Below, in pieces: positions 33,180 through 64,000 of a stretch of DNA of 64,000 bases (position 1 is the stretch's first letter; every line of letters begins with the position of its first letter). Under the pieces are notes generated by a model. That model made no database searches, was not told the DNA's origin, and was given only the letters and a program-made list of their open reading frames with translations. Position numbers and translations under genes: made by a program. Source of the DNA: Glandiceps talaboti. Lineage: Eukaryota; Hemichordata; Enteropneusta; Spengelidae. The DNA lies in NCBI RefSeq assembly GCF_964340395.1, contig NC_135554.1, positions 5,616,975 to 5,680,974 on the forward strand. Direction: 5' to 3'.

Positions 33180-36100
33180 ATTGAATCATATGATATGAGT
33201 GGAGTACAAGTAAAGGAAGAACGGGCATGTATCTCCTCACTTGTCTACCCCCCCCCCCCCCACGTATCTATTACAATTTACATCAAGGGTCAGCAGTTAT
33301 CATCATTTATACATGCACAGCCAAACAGGGCTGCTGTCCCAATTTGAATACTATTACATATAGCTTTGATAATATGATCACGTGATATGTCTCACAACTA
33401 TCAAAATCGTAGTTTTGTCGATTCTATGTTAGTCACTGTATCCATTGACCTCCATATTAACACTTAGTTTTTCTTCATAGTCGATATTTGTACCTTTCGA
33501 CATAATGAGTACCGTGACTACCAGCAAATGTGAAGCACGAATACTACGGTACCATAGAAACTTCTAAAAAAAATATTATATTCTTTTTTTTAAAAAACAC
33601 ACAAAAAAAGAAACATAAAAAAACCTGATTAGATATATTTGACAATTGCACACTAATAATATGTGGAGAATGTATTCGGGTGTCAACTAATTACTGCACA
33701 TGCGTAATGCTCTAGCTACTATTGAAAAAAGGGTGAAGTTCACATGTATTAAAAAGGTAAAAAAGCGGGAAATCAACATGTTTTCTCTGTCGTTCAATCA
33801 CTAGTAGTGTCACTCATTTGCATAATTATGCTTTCATGAAAATTGACTTCTAATATGTTTGTGATTCATTTATACTACGACATGTTTGACACCGTGACTA
33901 AGTCGCATACCAGAATAATTCAGGCAATACAATTTAAAATAGATTTGAAAATAAACAATATCCCAGGAAAACAAAACAGTTGGGCAATATTTTTTTATAA
34001 TCCAAACGAGAGAATTGTTTGTCTCATGTACATGTGTAGTACCACTATACAATTTATGAGATGTTTAACGTTACAGGTGTGTGGTACTCTAAGCCGCCTT
34101 CTAATTTCAAATTTCTTTTATTTCAGTATTTTTTACTGTCTCACATGTATTTACTTAACGTGGCATCTTTCTTAGTGTACGTAGACAAAGTGAAATGCAT
34201 AATTAATAAAATAGCTTTCTATATACACATGCATTATTAAAATTAATATAATTGTGTACATGACCTGCACACAGTCCGTCTCTGTTGAGTAAGACCTGCA
34301 AATATATCATGAACCTTTCTAGATCTGTTTATACGACAGAAGGGCCAACCTTGACCGATTTCATTACAATACAATGTCACTAAAGACTGGAGTTCATGTT
34401 TGGCATACCGGTCACAAAATGAAAGCCCCCCGAGTAAAGTATTTATGGACTGCATTGAACAAGTGGCCAGATGTGTTCATGTATACGAGGACAGCCGTCA
34501 TCCTTTGATAAATTTACTCCAATGCTAGCATTGTTAACAAATCGACCATTCAATGATTTCTTCTATTTTTTTCAGTCAACAGAAGAGATAAATTAATGCG
34601 GGTTTGTTGCAGGTGAACAGTAGAGATGTCGTATTGTCGTCAAACTTTTACTTTAAGGAGATAGAATGCAAATGGATATCTTTGTTCTCTAAATATTTGG
34701 TTCAACTAGACGAAAAAGTACGTGTGAACTACAGATGAGATTATGTGCTATCGTCTAGTGTATGATTCATAAATATTGAGACGAGGTCAGGATAGCCAAA
34801 ATCGACAGTCATACACACTGATGACACGTGTATGATAGTATGGTTTTCTCATTTTATGCGTTTATTAGTCATTTTTTCTTGATTTGAAGTCTCTGCGAAG
34901 AGAGGAACAAAGTCATTTCACAAACCAATATTTGACTGAAACCATGGACTGTTTATTCTAAAGTCGAATTGTATTTTTGTCTAAATGTACCACTTAATAA
35001 CTTTATAAGATGCGGGTCCCTGTTTTTACAACAAAGGGCTGTGGCATAAAAAAAACTCACTTCGTTCGAGGAAGTGTTTTTTTAGGTGCAATTCTCATGA
35101 CATACACACAAATTCACCGTGACATTTCAGTGCAAAGGCCAGGGTTTCAACCCCAGGTTCCCACATTCTAACTTATCTGTGTGGTCATATGCATTACAGA
35201 CGATTATCCTTTGTTCTTTATAACTGTCATGACTGTTTTTCGCGCCTAAATTTTAATCCTAATCCAAAATTGGCCTTGAAGAAAAATTAGATTAATATGA
35301 GAAAAAAAATATGAGACAGTTGGAATGACGAGTCTGGACGTGGCTAATATAATGTGGTGCGTGTGGTTAAAGTAAACCATATGGTGACCTCTAGATCGTA
35401 GAGTGCCTCGGGTCATTGCAGGGAAATGGTCCAGGTTTTTTATAGCATGAAAGAATCACGTTGTTTGATCGAATGGACGCCGTATAGAATTACACATATA
35501 TTCATATATATCAAGGGTTCAATTCAACGTACTGCGTTAGGGTAGATATTTTTTTACTGCATGAAAATATTAAAATTCAAAATTATGTTCCAAGGCAACT
35601 AACAACGAATTACCCCCATCAAATATAATTATAGACGGTTGATTCACGAGTAAGTCACAGAATTTGTATGACTATTTGAGTGTAAAAACAAAGATTTTTA
35701 TTTGTTACTTCCAATAATACCACTATATGTACACAATACAAGTATGGAGCAATAAGTTTCAACATGTTTAATGGTCTCCAACTGTTTTCCGATCATTCGA
35801 TTCGATGTACCATCTGTCTTTATGTATATAAAAACCATGACACACTATATTTCTTGTATTTTTCGTCACCCTGTGGGCAAGAACCACTATTTTTCGAATG
35901 TAAATACAGATCATGTTGGAACACCTACAGCGTATACGGGTTTGAAACCTGTTAATACGATAACATTTTAACAATTCCCCGTCATTAAAAGACATTTATT
36001 CGATCTAGCATGACATTTGACAACTGAGTTTCTGAACTACGAGAAAGGAATTCAACAAACTGTTGATGGCGAGAACGAGACATATTATTTTCACAAGAGT

Positions 36101-36280
36101 CATACACTACATTGTGACCCATGGTATGTATGATCTTTGACAACCGCTGTCACAATTAAACATTGTGTAAGATTATCTTCGTCTGCATTAGCGCAGACAT
36201 ACATATCTGACACCTGGGATATGGTGTTTTGATAGCGATATGGTGAGGACCTAGTTCTGGAAATATTCGCTATGCCGGGG
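28964..36280. other. Intergenic region upstream of Klf; no gene supported
   Basis: No splice-bounded exon is convincing. A 54-codon open frame at 29282-29446 (+; MGLILAAIFGNLGEDKRALV at start) and the antisense frame there are not supported further. Simple repeats are (GTT)n at 33143-33180 and poly(C) at 33248-33261. The rest is AT-rich unique-looking sequence that could hold distal Klf regulatory DNA. Confidence 0.4.
33143..33180. repeat. (GTT)n microsatellite
   Basis: About 12 GTT units, intergenic. Confidence 0.9.
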
Positions 36281-36282
36281 AT

Positions 36283-36320
36283 TTCGACACGTCTTCTTCG
36301 GAGAAGGAAGACGTGTCGAA
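36283..36320. other. Perfect 14-bp-arm hairpin upstream of Klf
   Basis: TTCGACACGTCTTC, loop TTCGGAGAAG, then the exact reverse complement GAAGACGTGTCGAA. It lies 1.2 kb upstream of the Klf start codon. It could be a paired ACGTG-containing factor site or an RNA hairpin. Confidence 0.6.
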
Positions 36321-36640
36321 CTTCATAGTGTATACATCCAGAGCTAAGTGAGGACCAAGTCTCGCTACGCCTGTGAACATTGTGCGTGGATCGTAGTGGG
36401 GGATGGAGGGGTTAACGGAACACTTTGCGAAGATATCAATATATATATTCGAGATGTAGCCTGATATTATAATATCTACATATAGTATAACATCAAACCT
36501 AACTTAAATAAGCATACATAGCATAAGGCATACGCGAAATGGTTCGACTCGACACATTCGAACCTCGTAGCGTATACATCATACAACCAGAGCAGATACA
36601 TCTGATCCAGAGCTAATCATGGAGGTATACGAGGTACAAT
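36312..36640 (+). repeat. Degenerate direct repeat upstream of Klf
   Basis: TCGAACTTCATAGTGTATAC then ATCCAGAGCTAA at 36316-36352 recurs as TCGAACCTCGTAGCGTATAC at 36558 and GATCCAGAGCTAATCATGG at 36604. Confidence 0.45.
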
Positions 36641-36957
36641 TCTCACCATATACATCATGGCCCAATCGACAATCATTTACTTCATAAATTTACTAATTTA
36701 CTGTTTTTGGTTGTATTTCCAAAAACTTGTCCAAGCCTAGCGGTAGGGTCCTGATTTGACTGACTATAATAAAAAACCCTACGGTGTCATTCATTTAGTA
36801 AACTACTACACTACAATACCAAAACACAGTGAGTGAATCAAAACAAACGTAACGAGGGTATTCCGTGTCATGTCATTCAAAATCGTTCACGATTCATCCT
36901 GACACACCGATAATCATCCCTTCCCGATATTTCCACCACAGATTTCAGGTACCGAAC

Positions 36958-37358
36958 TGAGTCATCACAAGGAACCTACCGTGGTTTATATACCCCGTCT
37001 AAATTTAGAAATAAAACCCCGGAAAACTCGGATCCGCTGCGATAGGCAATCCGCGCAGGCACTGGTGACAGATTCTCTCCCACGCTTATCATGTATAATC
37101 TAACCTATGACACCGTTTTTACCTTATTAGGAGCGATAAAGGCATTCCGATTCGCCCGTTACATCCGTATGTGACATGCTTTGACGTCAGTAACTCATGA
37201 ATATTCAATGAGTTGTATTATTAATGCTGTTTATTTACATGTAACCATAGCGACCGCGATGTGAACTCACGGCTCGGAACTAGTCGACTGAGCTCGTGCC
37301 ATTAGCAGCCACAGCGCTTATATAGGGATCTAAAAATAGCTCACGCGCTGATTGGTCG
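36958..37358 (+). promoter_or_regulatory. Candidate Klf promoter and proximal elements
   Basis: Consensus matches read by eye: AP-1 TGAGTCA (36958-36964), MEF2 CTAAATTTAG (36999-37008), palindromic CRE TGACGTCA (37182-37189), TATA-like TATATA (37319-37324), a second MEF2 CTAAAAATAG (37330-37339), and inverted CCAAT CTGATTGGTCG (37348-37358). The start codon is at 37496. MEF2 control of mammalian KLF2/KLF4 via ERK5 is established; that it applies here is inference. The inverted CCAAT being downstream of the TATA-like motif is odd and suggests transcription starts later than that motif implies. Confidence 0.6.
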
Positions 37359-37495
37359 AGCCGGGCCTTTGGAATGAAGCGGGTAAAACATGTAAGGGCC
37401 AGCGAATGTAGAACACTACAGTCAAAGATATCACTGATACTGTATACGAATCTGAGATCTCCGTGTTTTCAACATATGATAAACAATTAACGAAA

Positions 37496-37582
37496 ATGAC
37501 ATCAAGTTTTGAATTTGAGCGAGGAGCGAGCCTGCTGACATCGACACCTGCTGATATGGGCGACTCTTCAGACATTGTAAAC
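37496..37582 (+). CDS. Klf2/4: Klf exon 1 (coding part)
   Basis: [20 protein letters not shown] then MGDSSDIVN, donor GTAAAC|gtaagt. The frame is also open upstream to about 37463 without another ATG, so 37496 is the start. Phase 0 out. Confidence 0.88.
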
Positions 37583-39158
37583 GTAAGTTATTTTTATTTT
37601 AATATTATTTGCAACTGCTATTTCTCATTTACGCAAGCGTGCACATGGAAATATTGCATCCTGCAAATAACGGAAAACGTATGGCATGTGATATAATATT
37701 ATCAAACAAAAAGTGGTCAGTGCTGCTTAGAAATATGTAGGCATTAACAATTGACCTGAGTGCATTTGCTTCGGATATATATTATTTTTTTCTGCTTCTA
37801 ACTGATTCGGCGAAATGAGCTCACGCTATGCATCGCATCGCGTGGTACTAGTATCTTCAATTCATGGGTGATGAGGAATGCGCGGAGTCGCGTTTTCGTA
37901 GAATGCGTCCCAGAAAAAACTTTGCAAGTAACATTGTTTGAGACAAACCCGGTCGAAATTTTGTGGTTTACAAAACACTGACCTAAACAGTATTTTCCTG
38001 ATTTCACACCAACTTTGATTCGCATTGAAGCCAGTGATGTAATCCGAGAGCTGTGTGTACTTGACACGGCTTTGTTTTACCATTGATAGCTTTATGCAAA
38101 TACCTAATTATAATTCGGGTCAGTTATAGAACTTTTTGTGTGTCGTAAGAAAACATGCATGATTACTATTCAGACTATTTCGACCCAAATTCTAACTTTT
38201 GTTCTTCTTTTCATTGTTTCATCAGGTTTGGCAAGATGTTGAGAGTTTTCTCTATGGAGACTTCAACTTGCAGTCGAAAGCTGACCATTCCAGGTACGAA
38301 GCGAGAAGTCCTGGTGCTTCAAGCACATCCACGACAACCAGTGGCTCTGGGTCCGGCATTGACTGTCTGGAGACTTACAACAACCTGTTGGACCTTGACT
38401 TCATTCTCAACAACAGCGTAAATGACATCAAAATAAAACAAGAACCGCTAGATGACTTGTGTATTCCAGACTTTAGTTCCGCGTTTACTGATCTCCCGGA
38501 CATCGCGATTGACCACTTCTCAATGTCAAATGTCACTCCAACCTTCTCACAGAAGGAGTATACGGAACTACAGACCCTCAATCAAAAACTGCTTTACCCA
38601 TCATTACTTCAAATGCCATCAAGTCACATGTCTCCGCCAGCCTCTCCAAACAGTGGAACCGTGGTAGATCCACTCAAACACGCATGTTTCATCAAACACG
38701 AACCATTGAGCCTGCACATGCCAACAACAGCACAGCAACAAGGAGTGCGCCATCCTATGACCCCTCCTTCATCTCCGCTCTTGGACCTGCTCATGAACAC
38801 TACAGGTGCTACTCCTGATAGTATGTCACACGCAGCAACAGCTCAACAAACAACAACCAAAAGGAAAGGCAGGCGAAGCTGGGGCCGAAAACGCACCGCA
38901 AGTCACGCCTGTACGTATGATGGCTGCAGTAAAACATACACCAAAAGTTCACATCTGAAAGCTCACCTTAGGACCCACACGGGAGAAAAACCATACCACT
39001 GCTCATGGAAAGGTTGTGGTTGGAAATTCGCCAGATCAGACGAACTTACACGCCACTTCCGTAAACACACCGGTGATCGTCCCTTCCAGTGTCGCCTCTG
39101 CGAACGTGCCTTCTCAAGATCAGATCACTTGTCGCTACATATGAAAAGACATATGTAA
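37496..39158 (+). CDS. Klf2/4: Krueppel-like factor, Klf1/2/4 subfamily
   Basis: Two coding exons (37496-37582 and 38226-39158) joined in phase 0 give 339 aa, close to vertebrate KLF2. Start ATG has A at -3 (CGAAAATGA). Residues about 75-95 contain [16 protein letters not shown], the acidic/hydrophobic activation motif characteristic of KLF2/KLF4. IKQEP and IKHEP fit SUMO-acceptor psi-K-x-E sites. PPASP and TPPSSP are proline/serine motifs. [12 protein letters not shown] is a likely nuclear localisation signal. Three C-terminal C2H2 fingers occupy residues 257-280, 286-310 and 316-339, with linkers TGEKP and TGDRP and contact segments [16 protein letters not shown] and RSDHLSLH, which bind CACCC/GC boxes. 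The protein ends right after finger 3, as in KLF1/2/4. It acts as a nuclear transcription regulator. Whether it is orthologous to the single pre-duplication gene is inferred. Confidence 0.95.
37583..38225 (+). other. Klf intron 1
   Basis: A 643-bp GT-AG intron; nothing else recognised. Antisense open frames at 37798-38083 have no support. Confidence 0.85.
38226..39158 (+). CDS. Klf2/4: Klf exon 2 with activation motif and zinc fingers
   Basis: Acceptor TTGTTTCATCAG, then [18 protein letters not shown] to TAA at 39156. It carries everything from the activation motif to the three zinc fingers. The frame extends artificially upstream into the intron to 38199. Confidence 0.95.
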   Translation, partial: VWQDVESFLYGDFNLQSKADHSRYEARSPGASSTSTTTSGSGSGIDCLETYNNLLDLDFILNNSVNDIKIKQEPLDDLCIPDFSSAFTDLPDIAIDHFSMSNVTPTFSQKEYTELQTLNQKLLYPSLLQMPSSHMSPPASPNSGTVVDPLKHACFIKHEPLSLHMPTTAQQQGVRHPMTPPSSPLLDLLMNTTGATPDSMSHAATAQQTTTKRKGRRSWGRKRTASHACTYDGCSKTYTKSSHLKAHLRTHTGEKPYHCSWKGCGWKFARSDELTRHFRKHTGDRPFQCRLCERAFSRSDHLSLHMKRHM

Positions 39159-39970
39159 AAAAAAAGGACAATATTTCGAACATTAATACATAGCTGTTTC
39201 GCTGCCACGAGTGCATATGAAGGCAAAGCCGACAGATGCGCTGAGAAGGAAACCGCCACTGGTTGGCAAACCACTACTAATACCGTGGACAGTAATATAT
39301 ACTTAGTATAAAATGAACACATGTAGTTGCTGGGCAACATGGCTTTCTGTTACAACTTCTGACAGTACTTTTCTGTATATCGGTTATATGGTGCAACTCA
39401 TATTAATGAGCTCTTTTTATAGATATTTCTACCAGTTAAAGGAGAAAATAAAAAAGAACAATTAAATTTAGAGACTTTAGAGTACTGCCTTCCACTGTAT
39501 GCAAAGCTTTACAGTTTCAGCCTCAGGCAATCATGTTAAAAACTGAGACCAACTGTTGCATTTTTTGGCAAATTTTACAACAATTTTTCATACCCAATAC
39601 TCTGTAAATAGTAATTAGTGCAATTTGCCGCATGAGTTGAAGTATTTGCATAGTTTTAAGCCCAAATTTTGATAATCCACAAGAAATACTTCCAGTGCGT
39701 ACGTCAGTTTTGTGTCTTGTGCACAAGTTAATCAAAAGGAAGTGAAAACACAATTTTCTGAAAAATTACCCTTTTCAGAGTTCTGTTACTATCATGAATT
39801 TTAAAGTTGTTTTCGCTTTTTCTAAGTGAAATGTTGTGGTTCTGTTACTTTTTGTCTTACAAAAGTCGGAATCAATAATGTGTAAAAAATGTTTATATTT
39901 ATGTACATAATATATCTATATCTGCATTTTTAATGTCAAGGAAATATTATAATAAATAACCTTACTGTTA
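39159..39970 (+). other. Klf 3' UTR
   Basis: An AT-rich 3' UTR with AATAAA at 39951-39956 as the likely distal polyadenylation signal and another AATAAA at about 39447. TTTATATTTATGTA near 39893 is a weak AU-rich element, in keeping with the unstable mRNAs of immediate-early KLFs. Confidence 0.65.
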
Positions 39971-41066
39971 AACATTAATTTCTTTGATTCCGTTTGGAAT
40001 TGATTCAAGTTTGAGAGCCTGGTATGTGTGTGAAGTGATTGTGTCTCAGTGTGATATCAAAAGTGAAACAAAACTGTAATCTGAAGAATGGTTGAATGAT
40101 GACACATCGACAGCTGAGTATTCGAACAAATATTAAAAGTATTGAAAGTATTGCCGTAATGAAATCCGAATATCAAGCATTGATTGGTGTTTGCAAGTTC
40201 ACTGTATAATATATGGTGACATTCCGTCATTTCAACCATGTACCACAGCACCGACCATAGACTTTAGGGTCTATATATGCACCGACTAATCGGTGACCTC
40301 GAGTAACTACGAGGGCGTACTGTACAAATCACCGCATGAATTGCAAAGTTAGGGGTTACTGATTTTTCCCACTAATGAGGGCGCCCTTCAAAGTATATTT
40401 TGCGGGTGTACCGGACCGAGGAAATTTTTGTATCAGCCAACAAGTTTTTCCCGTCCTGTACCTTCCATGGTGTTGTTACTCACCAAGCAACAGTAAGACG
40501 GTAAGACGAGACCAGTAGTCATCAACAGTGAAACATTTGTTAATTCCTTGGAGTGAGATCAACAGTTCAATGCAGGATAAAAAAATATTCTTAACTCTAG
40601 GGGCGGGGGTGGGGGTTGGACCACTTAGTTCTCTTCCTACAACAACGATTTTACTTTTAATGTATCTGTTTTGTACCCCTAAATACAAATATTTCTATAA
40701 AATAAATATGCCAAATAAAGAAATGTAAGAATTTTTGGTACAATAAATGCATGGCACTAAAATACAGTAAAGTGTCAATAAAAGAATTTTCTTCGCTACA
40801 TACTGGTTTTGTATTCAAAGCACTACATACTACTCCAATACATTTTGGCCAATTTAGTTAGAAGGGGGGAGGTGTATATTAAACAGTTAATCTCGCTCTT
40901 AAGAATGAATAAATGCAACAGTTTCACTTTTAATGACTACTGACTGGTCTTGCTTCGTTAGTTTGTGGCAGTCAGCACAAAATTACAAACCACGTATCAT
41001 CATATGTGGGACTCATACACAAACGTACGTTGAATTTGCACAATAATTCTGTCGAGGATAAATTAA
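39971..41066. other. Convergent intergenic interval between Klf and the minus-strand gene
   Basis: About 1.1 kb with no exon supported. It holds a CATAGAC..GGTCTAT hairpin at 40257-40274 and presumably the 3' UTR of the minus-strand gene. Confidence 0.5.
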
Positions 41067-61864
<20,798 letters not shown>

Positions 61865-63700
61865 CTGGAAATAAAAAAAACCGTGTGGGATTCAAGATAC
61901 GTATTATAGTAGCCTGACTTGAGACCCCACTTTTATTAAATAAACACTTACATAAAACTTATATCGTATCGTATATATGTCAATTTGAGTCTTGAAGTAG
62001 GTATGGAATATGAATGGTTTTGACAGGTTTACGTGTGTAACATAGACAGCAAAGAGGTGCAGTTTCACTTACTTGGTTTACATATATGTACATACACAGT
62101 GGAGGAGAACTGTCTATATAGTGTGTACAGTTTCACTGTGTCAATTGCAATTTCTTAATGCATCTAAAATTGTGGTGTCACCAAATGATTCCTTCAATCA
62201 TCTTCAATTCGACACAACATATCTTACTGGTGATGATTTCAAGTAGATAAATCCCAGAAAGTAGAGTAATCAATTCTTTACATGGAGAGGTAAATAAACG
62301 TACGTAAAAAAACACGCTCAGACCTGGATTCTTTTCTTTAAATAACGTAAACGGGGATCACTAACATGGGTCCATGATTTTAGTTGACCCAATTCTCGAC
62401 ATTAACTTTCAGGCCTTAACATTTTTCAAGAAATACAATGCTTTTCACAGCTTAGTTCATCTATAATATACGAAAGTACACTTCATTATAATCTCGTGAT
62501 TTCAGAGGCATGGTAGTATCTTTAATAGCTATCGGCAGAAATATCGAATATTATCATAAGTAATGTAAAAATAACCCAATGATCTAATTTTGTCGAGTAT
62601 AAAAAGTTAATCACTGGGTCATAAACTGTCTTTGTCTGAACTAACGGTGATTGGTATGCCAATTACTGGTGATAAGTTATTCAGACACTAAAACTTATTA
62701 AAGAGCAACTCACCATGGTAGATTTAGTATGCAAAAAGAGGCATGGGAAGTAAGACTACATATATTTCGTTAAGTTTTCGGTAACCAAAATATCATATCA
62801 ATATCTCTACTACATAATTTGACGTTAAATGTTGATACCAGTTGGATACTCTAGCGTTGACATAATCCAGTATGTTTTACTGATATATGATTACATACCA
62901 CGTAACCATGGAAACACAAAGTTACAGTTTATGCCTCTTTAAAAGTATTTTCTATATAAAGACGAATCCCCATTTGAAGAAATCCCACAGACGTCTACGT
63001 ACACATTTTATTAGCAGTGATTGTTGCATGGTAGGCTAATGTCGGGACAATCGCTCGATTTGTGGTATTGACACAATATCCACACTGAGTCATTTCCCCC
63101 TATAGTTGTTTACAGTGACTGTGCACAGATAAATACATCCGTCACAGGTTAACAGTGGAAACAAAATATATACTGAAACTCATGGTGTCTGAGATTGAGC
63201 AGAAATACAAGAATAATCACGAGAGTCACAGTCTTATAAATAATTGCACAGCGATATAAAATAACTCATATCGGTTCATATTTTTGTACACCAGAAACGA
63301 AATCCAAATCATTACTTTAATTTTTTTTAGATTTTATGTGTGTATTTTTTTGCTTACGATATCTATCTGAAAAATCTAGACAGAAAATACATAATCTCGT
63401 CTTTAAGTTTCTAAAATCTCGATAACTCCACGAAATATATGGATTCAAAGATTTGCTTCAAAGTAAGACGTACTACTTAAACGTGGCACTCAAGAAAACG
63501 AAAATATCGATAACGTTGATTGTTGTAGTCACAGGAACTGAAGTGTAGCCTCAAGCTGCTATTGAAGTATTGAACGGTTTTACCATAAATTATACAGGGA
63601 GGTAAAAATAGTACACGAGATCTTGGCTTTTTAAAGGCACTGTCGAAATTACAATGAAGGGTAGACGGGTTACGTAGTCAAGGAAAGTTTGGACGGGCAG
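61865..63700. other. Upstream of minus-strand exons, nothing recognised
   Basis: Further 5' exons of the minus-strand gene should lie here or beyond the window. Candidates at about 62702 and 62079 fail on phase or stop codons, so none is called. Confidence 0.4.
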
Positions 63701-63781
63701 GTGTGGAGGCTGGTAATATTTTTTTTCACATTGAGTCAGTGCATGTATGTGTATCTAATGGTTGTTATTCTGTTTCTAACA

Positions 63782-63903
63782 GCCAACATTTATCACCGAA
63801 TGGCCTTACACACGGTCGCTACGTCTACCAACCGAGCGAAGATCACCGCGATCAACTATGTAATGGATTAGTGTATTTGTTCTTTCCCTACCAATATTTC
63901 TAG
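63782..63903 (+). CDS. Possible terminal exon of a + strand gene
   Basis: Acceptor TATTCTGTTTCTAACAG, then in one frame QHLSPNGLTHGRYVYQPSED, HRDQLCNGLVYLFFPYQYF, and a stop at 63903. AATAAA at 63909 is a well-placed polyadenylation signal. No upstream exon was found and the family is unknown. Confidence 0.3.
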
Positions 63904-64000
63904 TACTAATAAACAGTGTACTTGGATGTACCACGAGTTCAATATGTTGTGTGTGTTCGTCTGTTTAGTAATCTTAGCGACTTATGTCTTGTTTAGTGTA

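Noticed and set aside
62079-62740. Candidate further 5' exons of the minus-strand gene (donors at 62078 and 62707)
   Set aside because: Neither gives a stop-free frame ending in the phase required by the 61788-61864 exon.

Overview
This is a eukaryotic, AT-rich, intron-rich window. It looks like a bilaterian invertebrate, most plausibly a marine invertebrate such as a hemichordate, cephalochordate or other non-vertebrate deuterostome. The evidence is GT-AG introns of 0.3-6 kb, short exons, a CR1/L2-like non-LTR retrotransposon, tRNA-derived SINEs, many small inverted-repeat elements, very abundant tetranucleotide microsatellites, and a Krueppel-like factor with bilaterian-type zinc fingers. 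The species cannot be fixed from sequence alone.

Layout. (1) About 1-21.7 kb, + strand: the 3' part of a large gene for a multi-thioredoxin-fold (PDI-like, possibly TXNDC16-type) protein. I rebuilt 18 phase-consistent exons, about 880 codons, ending at 19862. Its introns carry two tRNA-SINEs, several inverted-repeat elements and a full-length CR1/L2-like LINE with an intact endonuclease/reverse-transcriptase frame (13002-16154). Tandem duplications repeatedly cover exon-intron boundaries of this gene. The most striking case is the penultimate exon (18351-18471), with nine tandem copies of its 3' splice site in front and about 30 copies of its 5' splice site behind. (2) 21.7-37.0 kb: mostly non-coding, with repeats, foldback elements and one probable fibronectin type III exon or relic at 27.9 kb. 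(3) 37.0-40.0 kb, + strand: a two-exon Klf1/2/4-subfamily transcription factor with candidate CRE, AP-1, MEF2 and NF-Y sites upstream. (4) 41.07-61.86 kb, - strand: a seven-exon gene of unrecognised product, convergent with Klf and missing its 5' end. Its introns hold long microsatellites, a (TA)n cruciform, an array of CRE and octamer motifs, and a small nested + strand membrane-protein ORF at 48.4 kb. (5) 61.9-64 kb: little, with a possible + strand terminal exon at 63.8 kb.

The genes do not form a pathway; this is an ordinary segment of animal chromosome. The most unusual aspect is the local amplification of splice boundaries in the thioredoxin gene. Also notable are a ~450-bp repeat in inverted orientation either side of Klf, and a regulatory-looking minisatellite at 49.8-50.1 kb. 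Exon structures come from reading splice sites and codon phase by eye. No alignment or transcript data were used.
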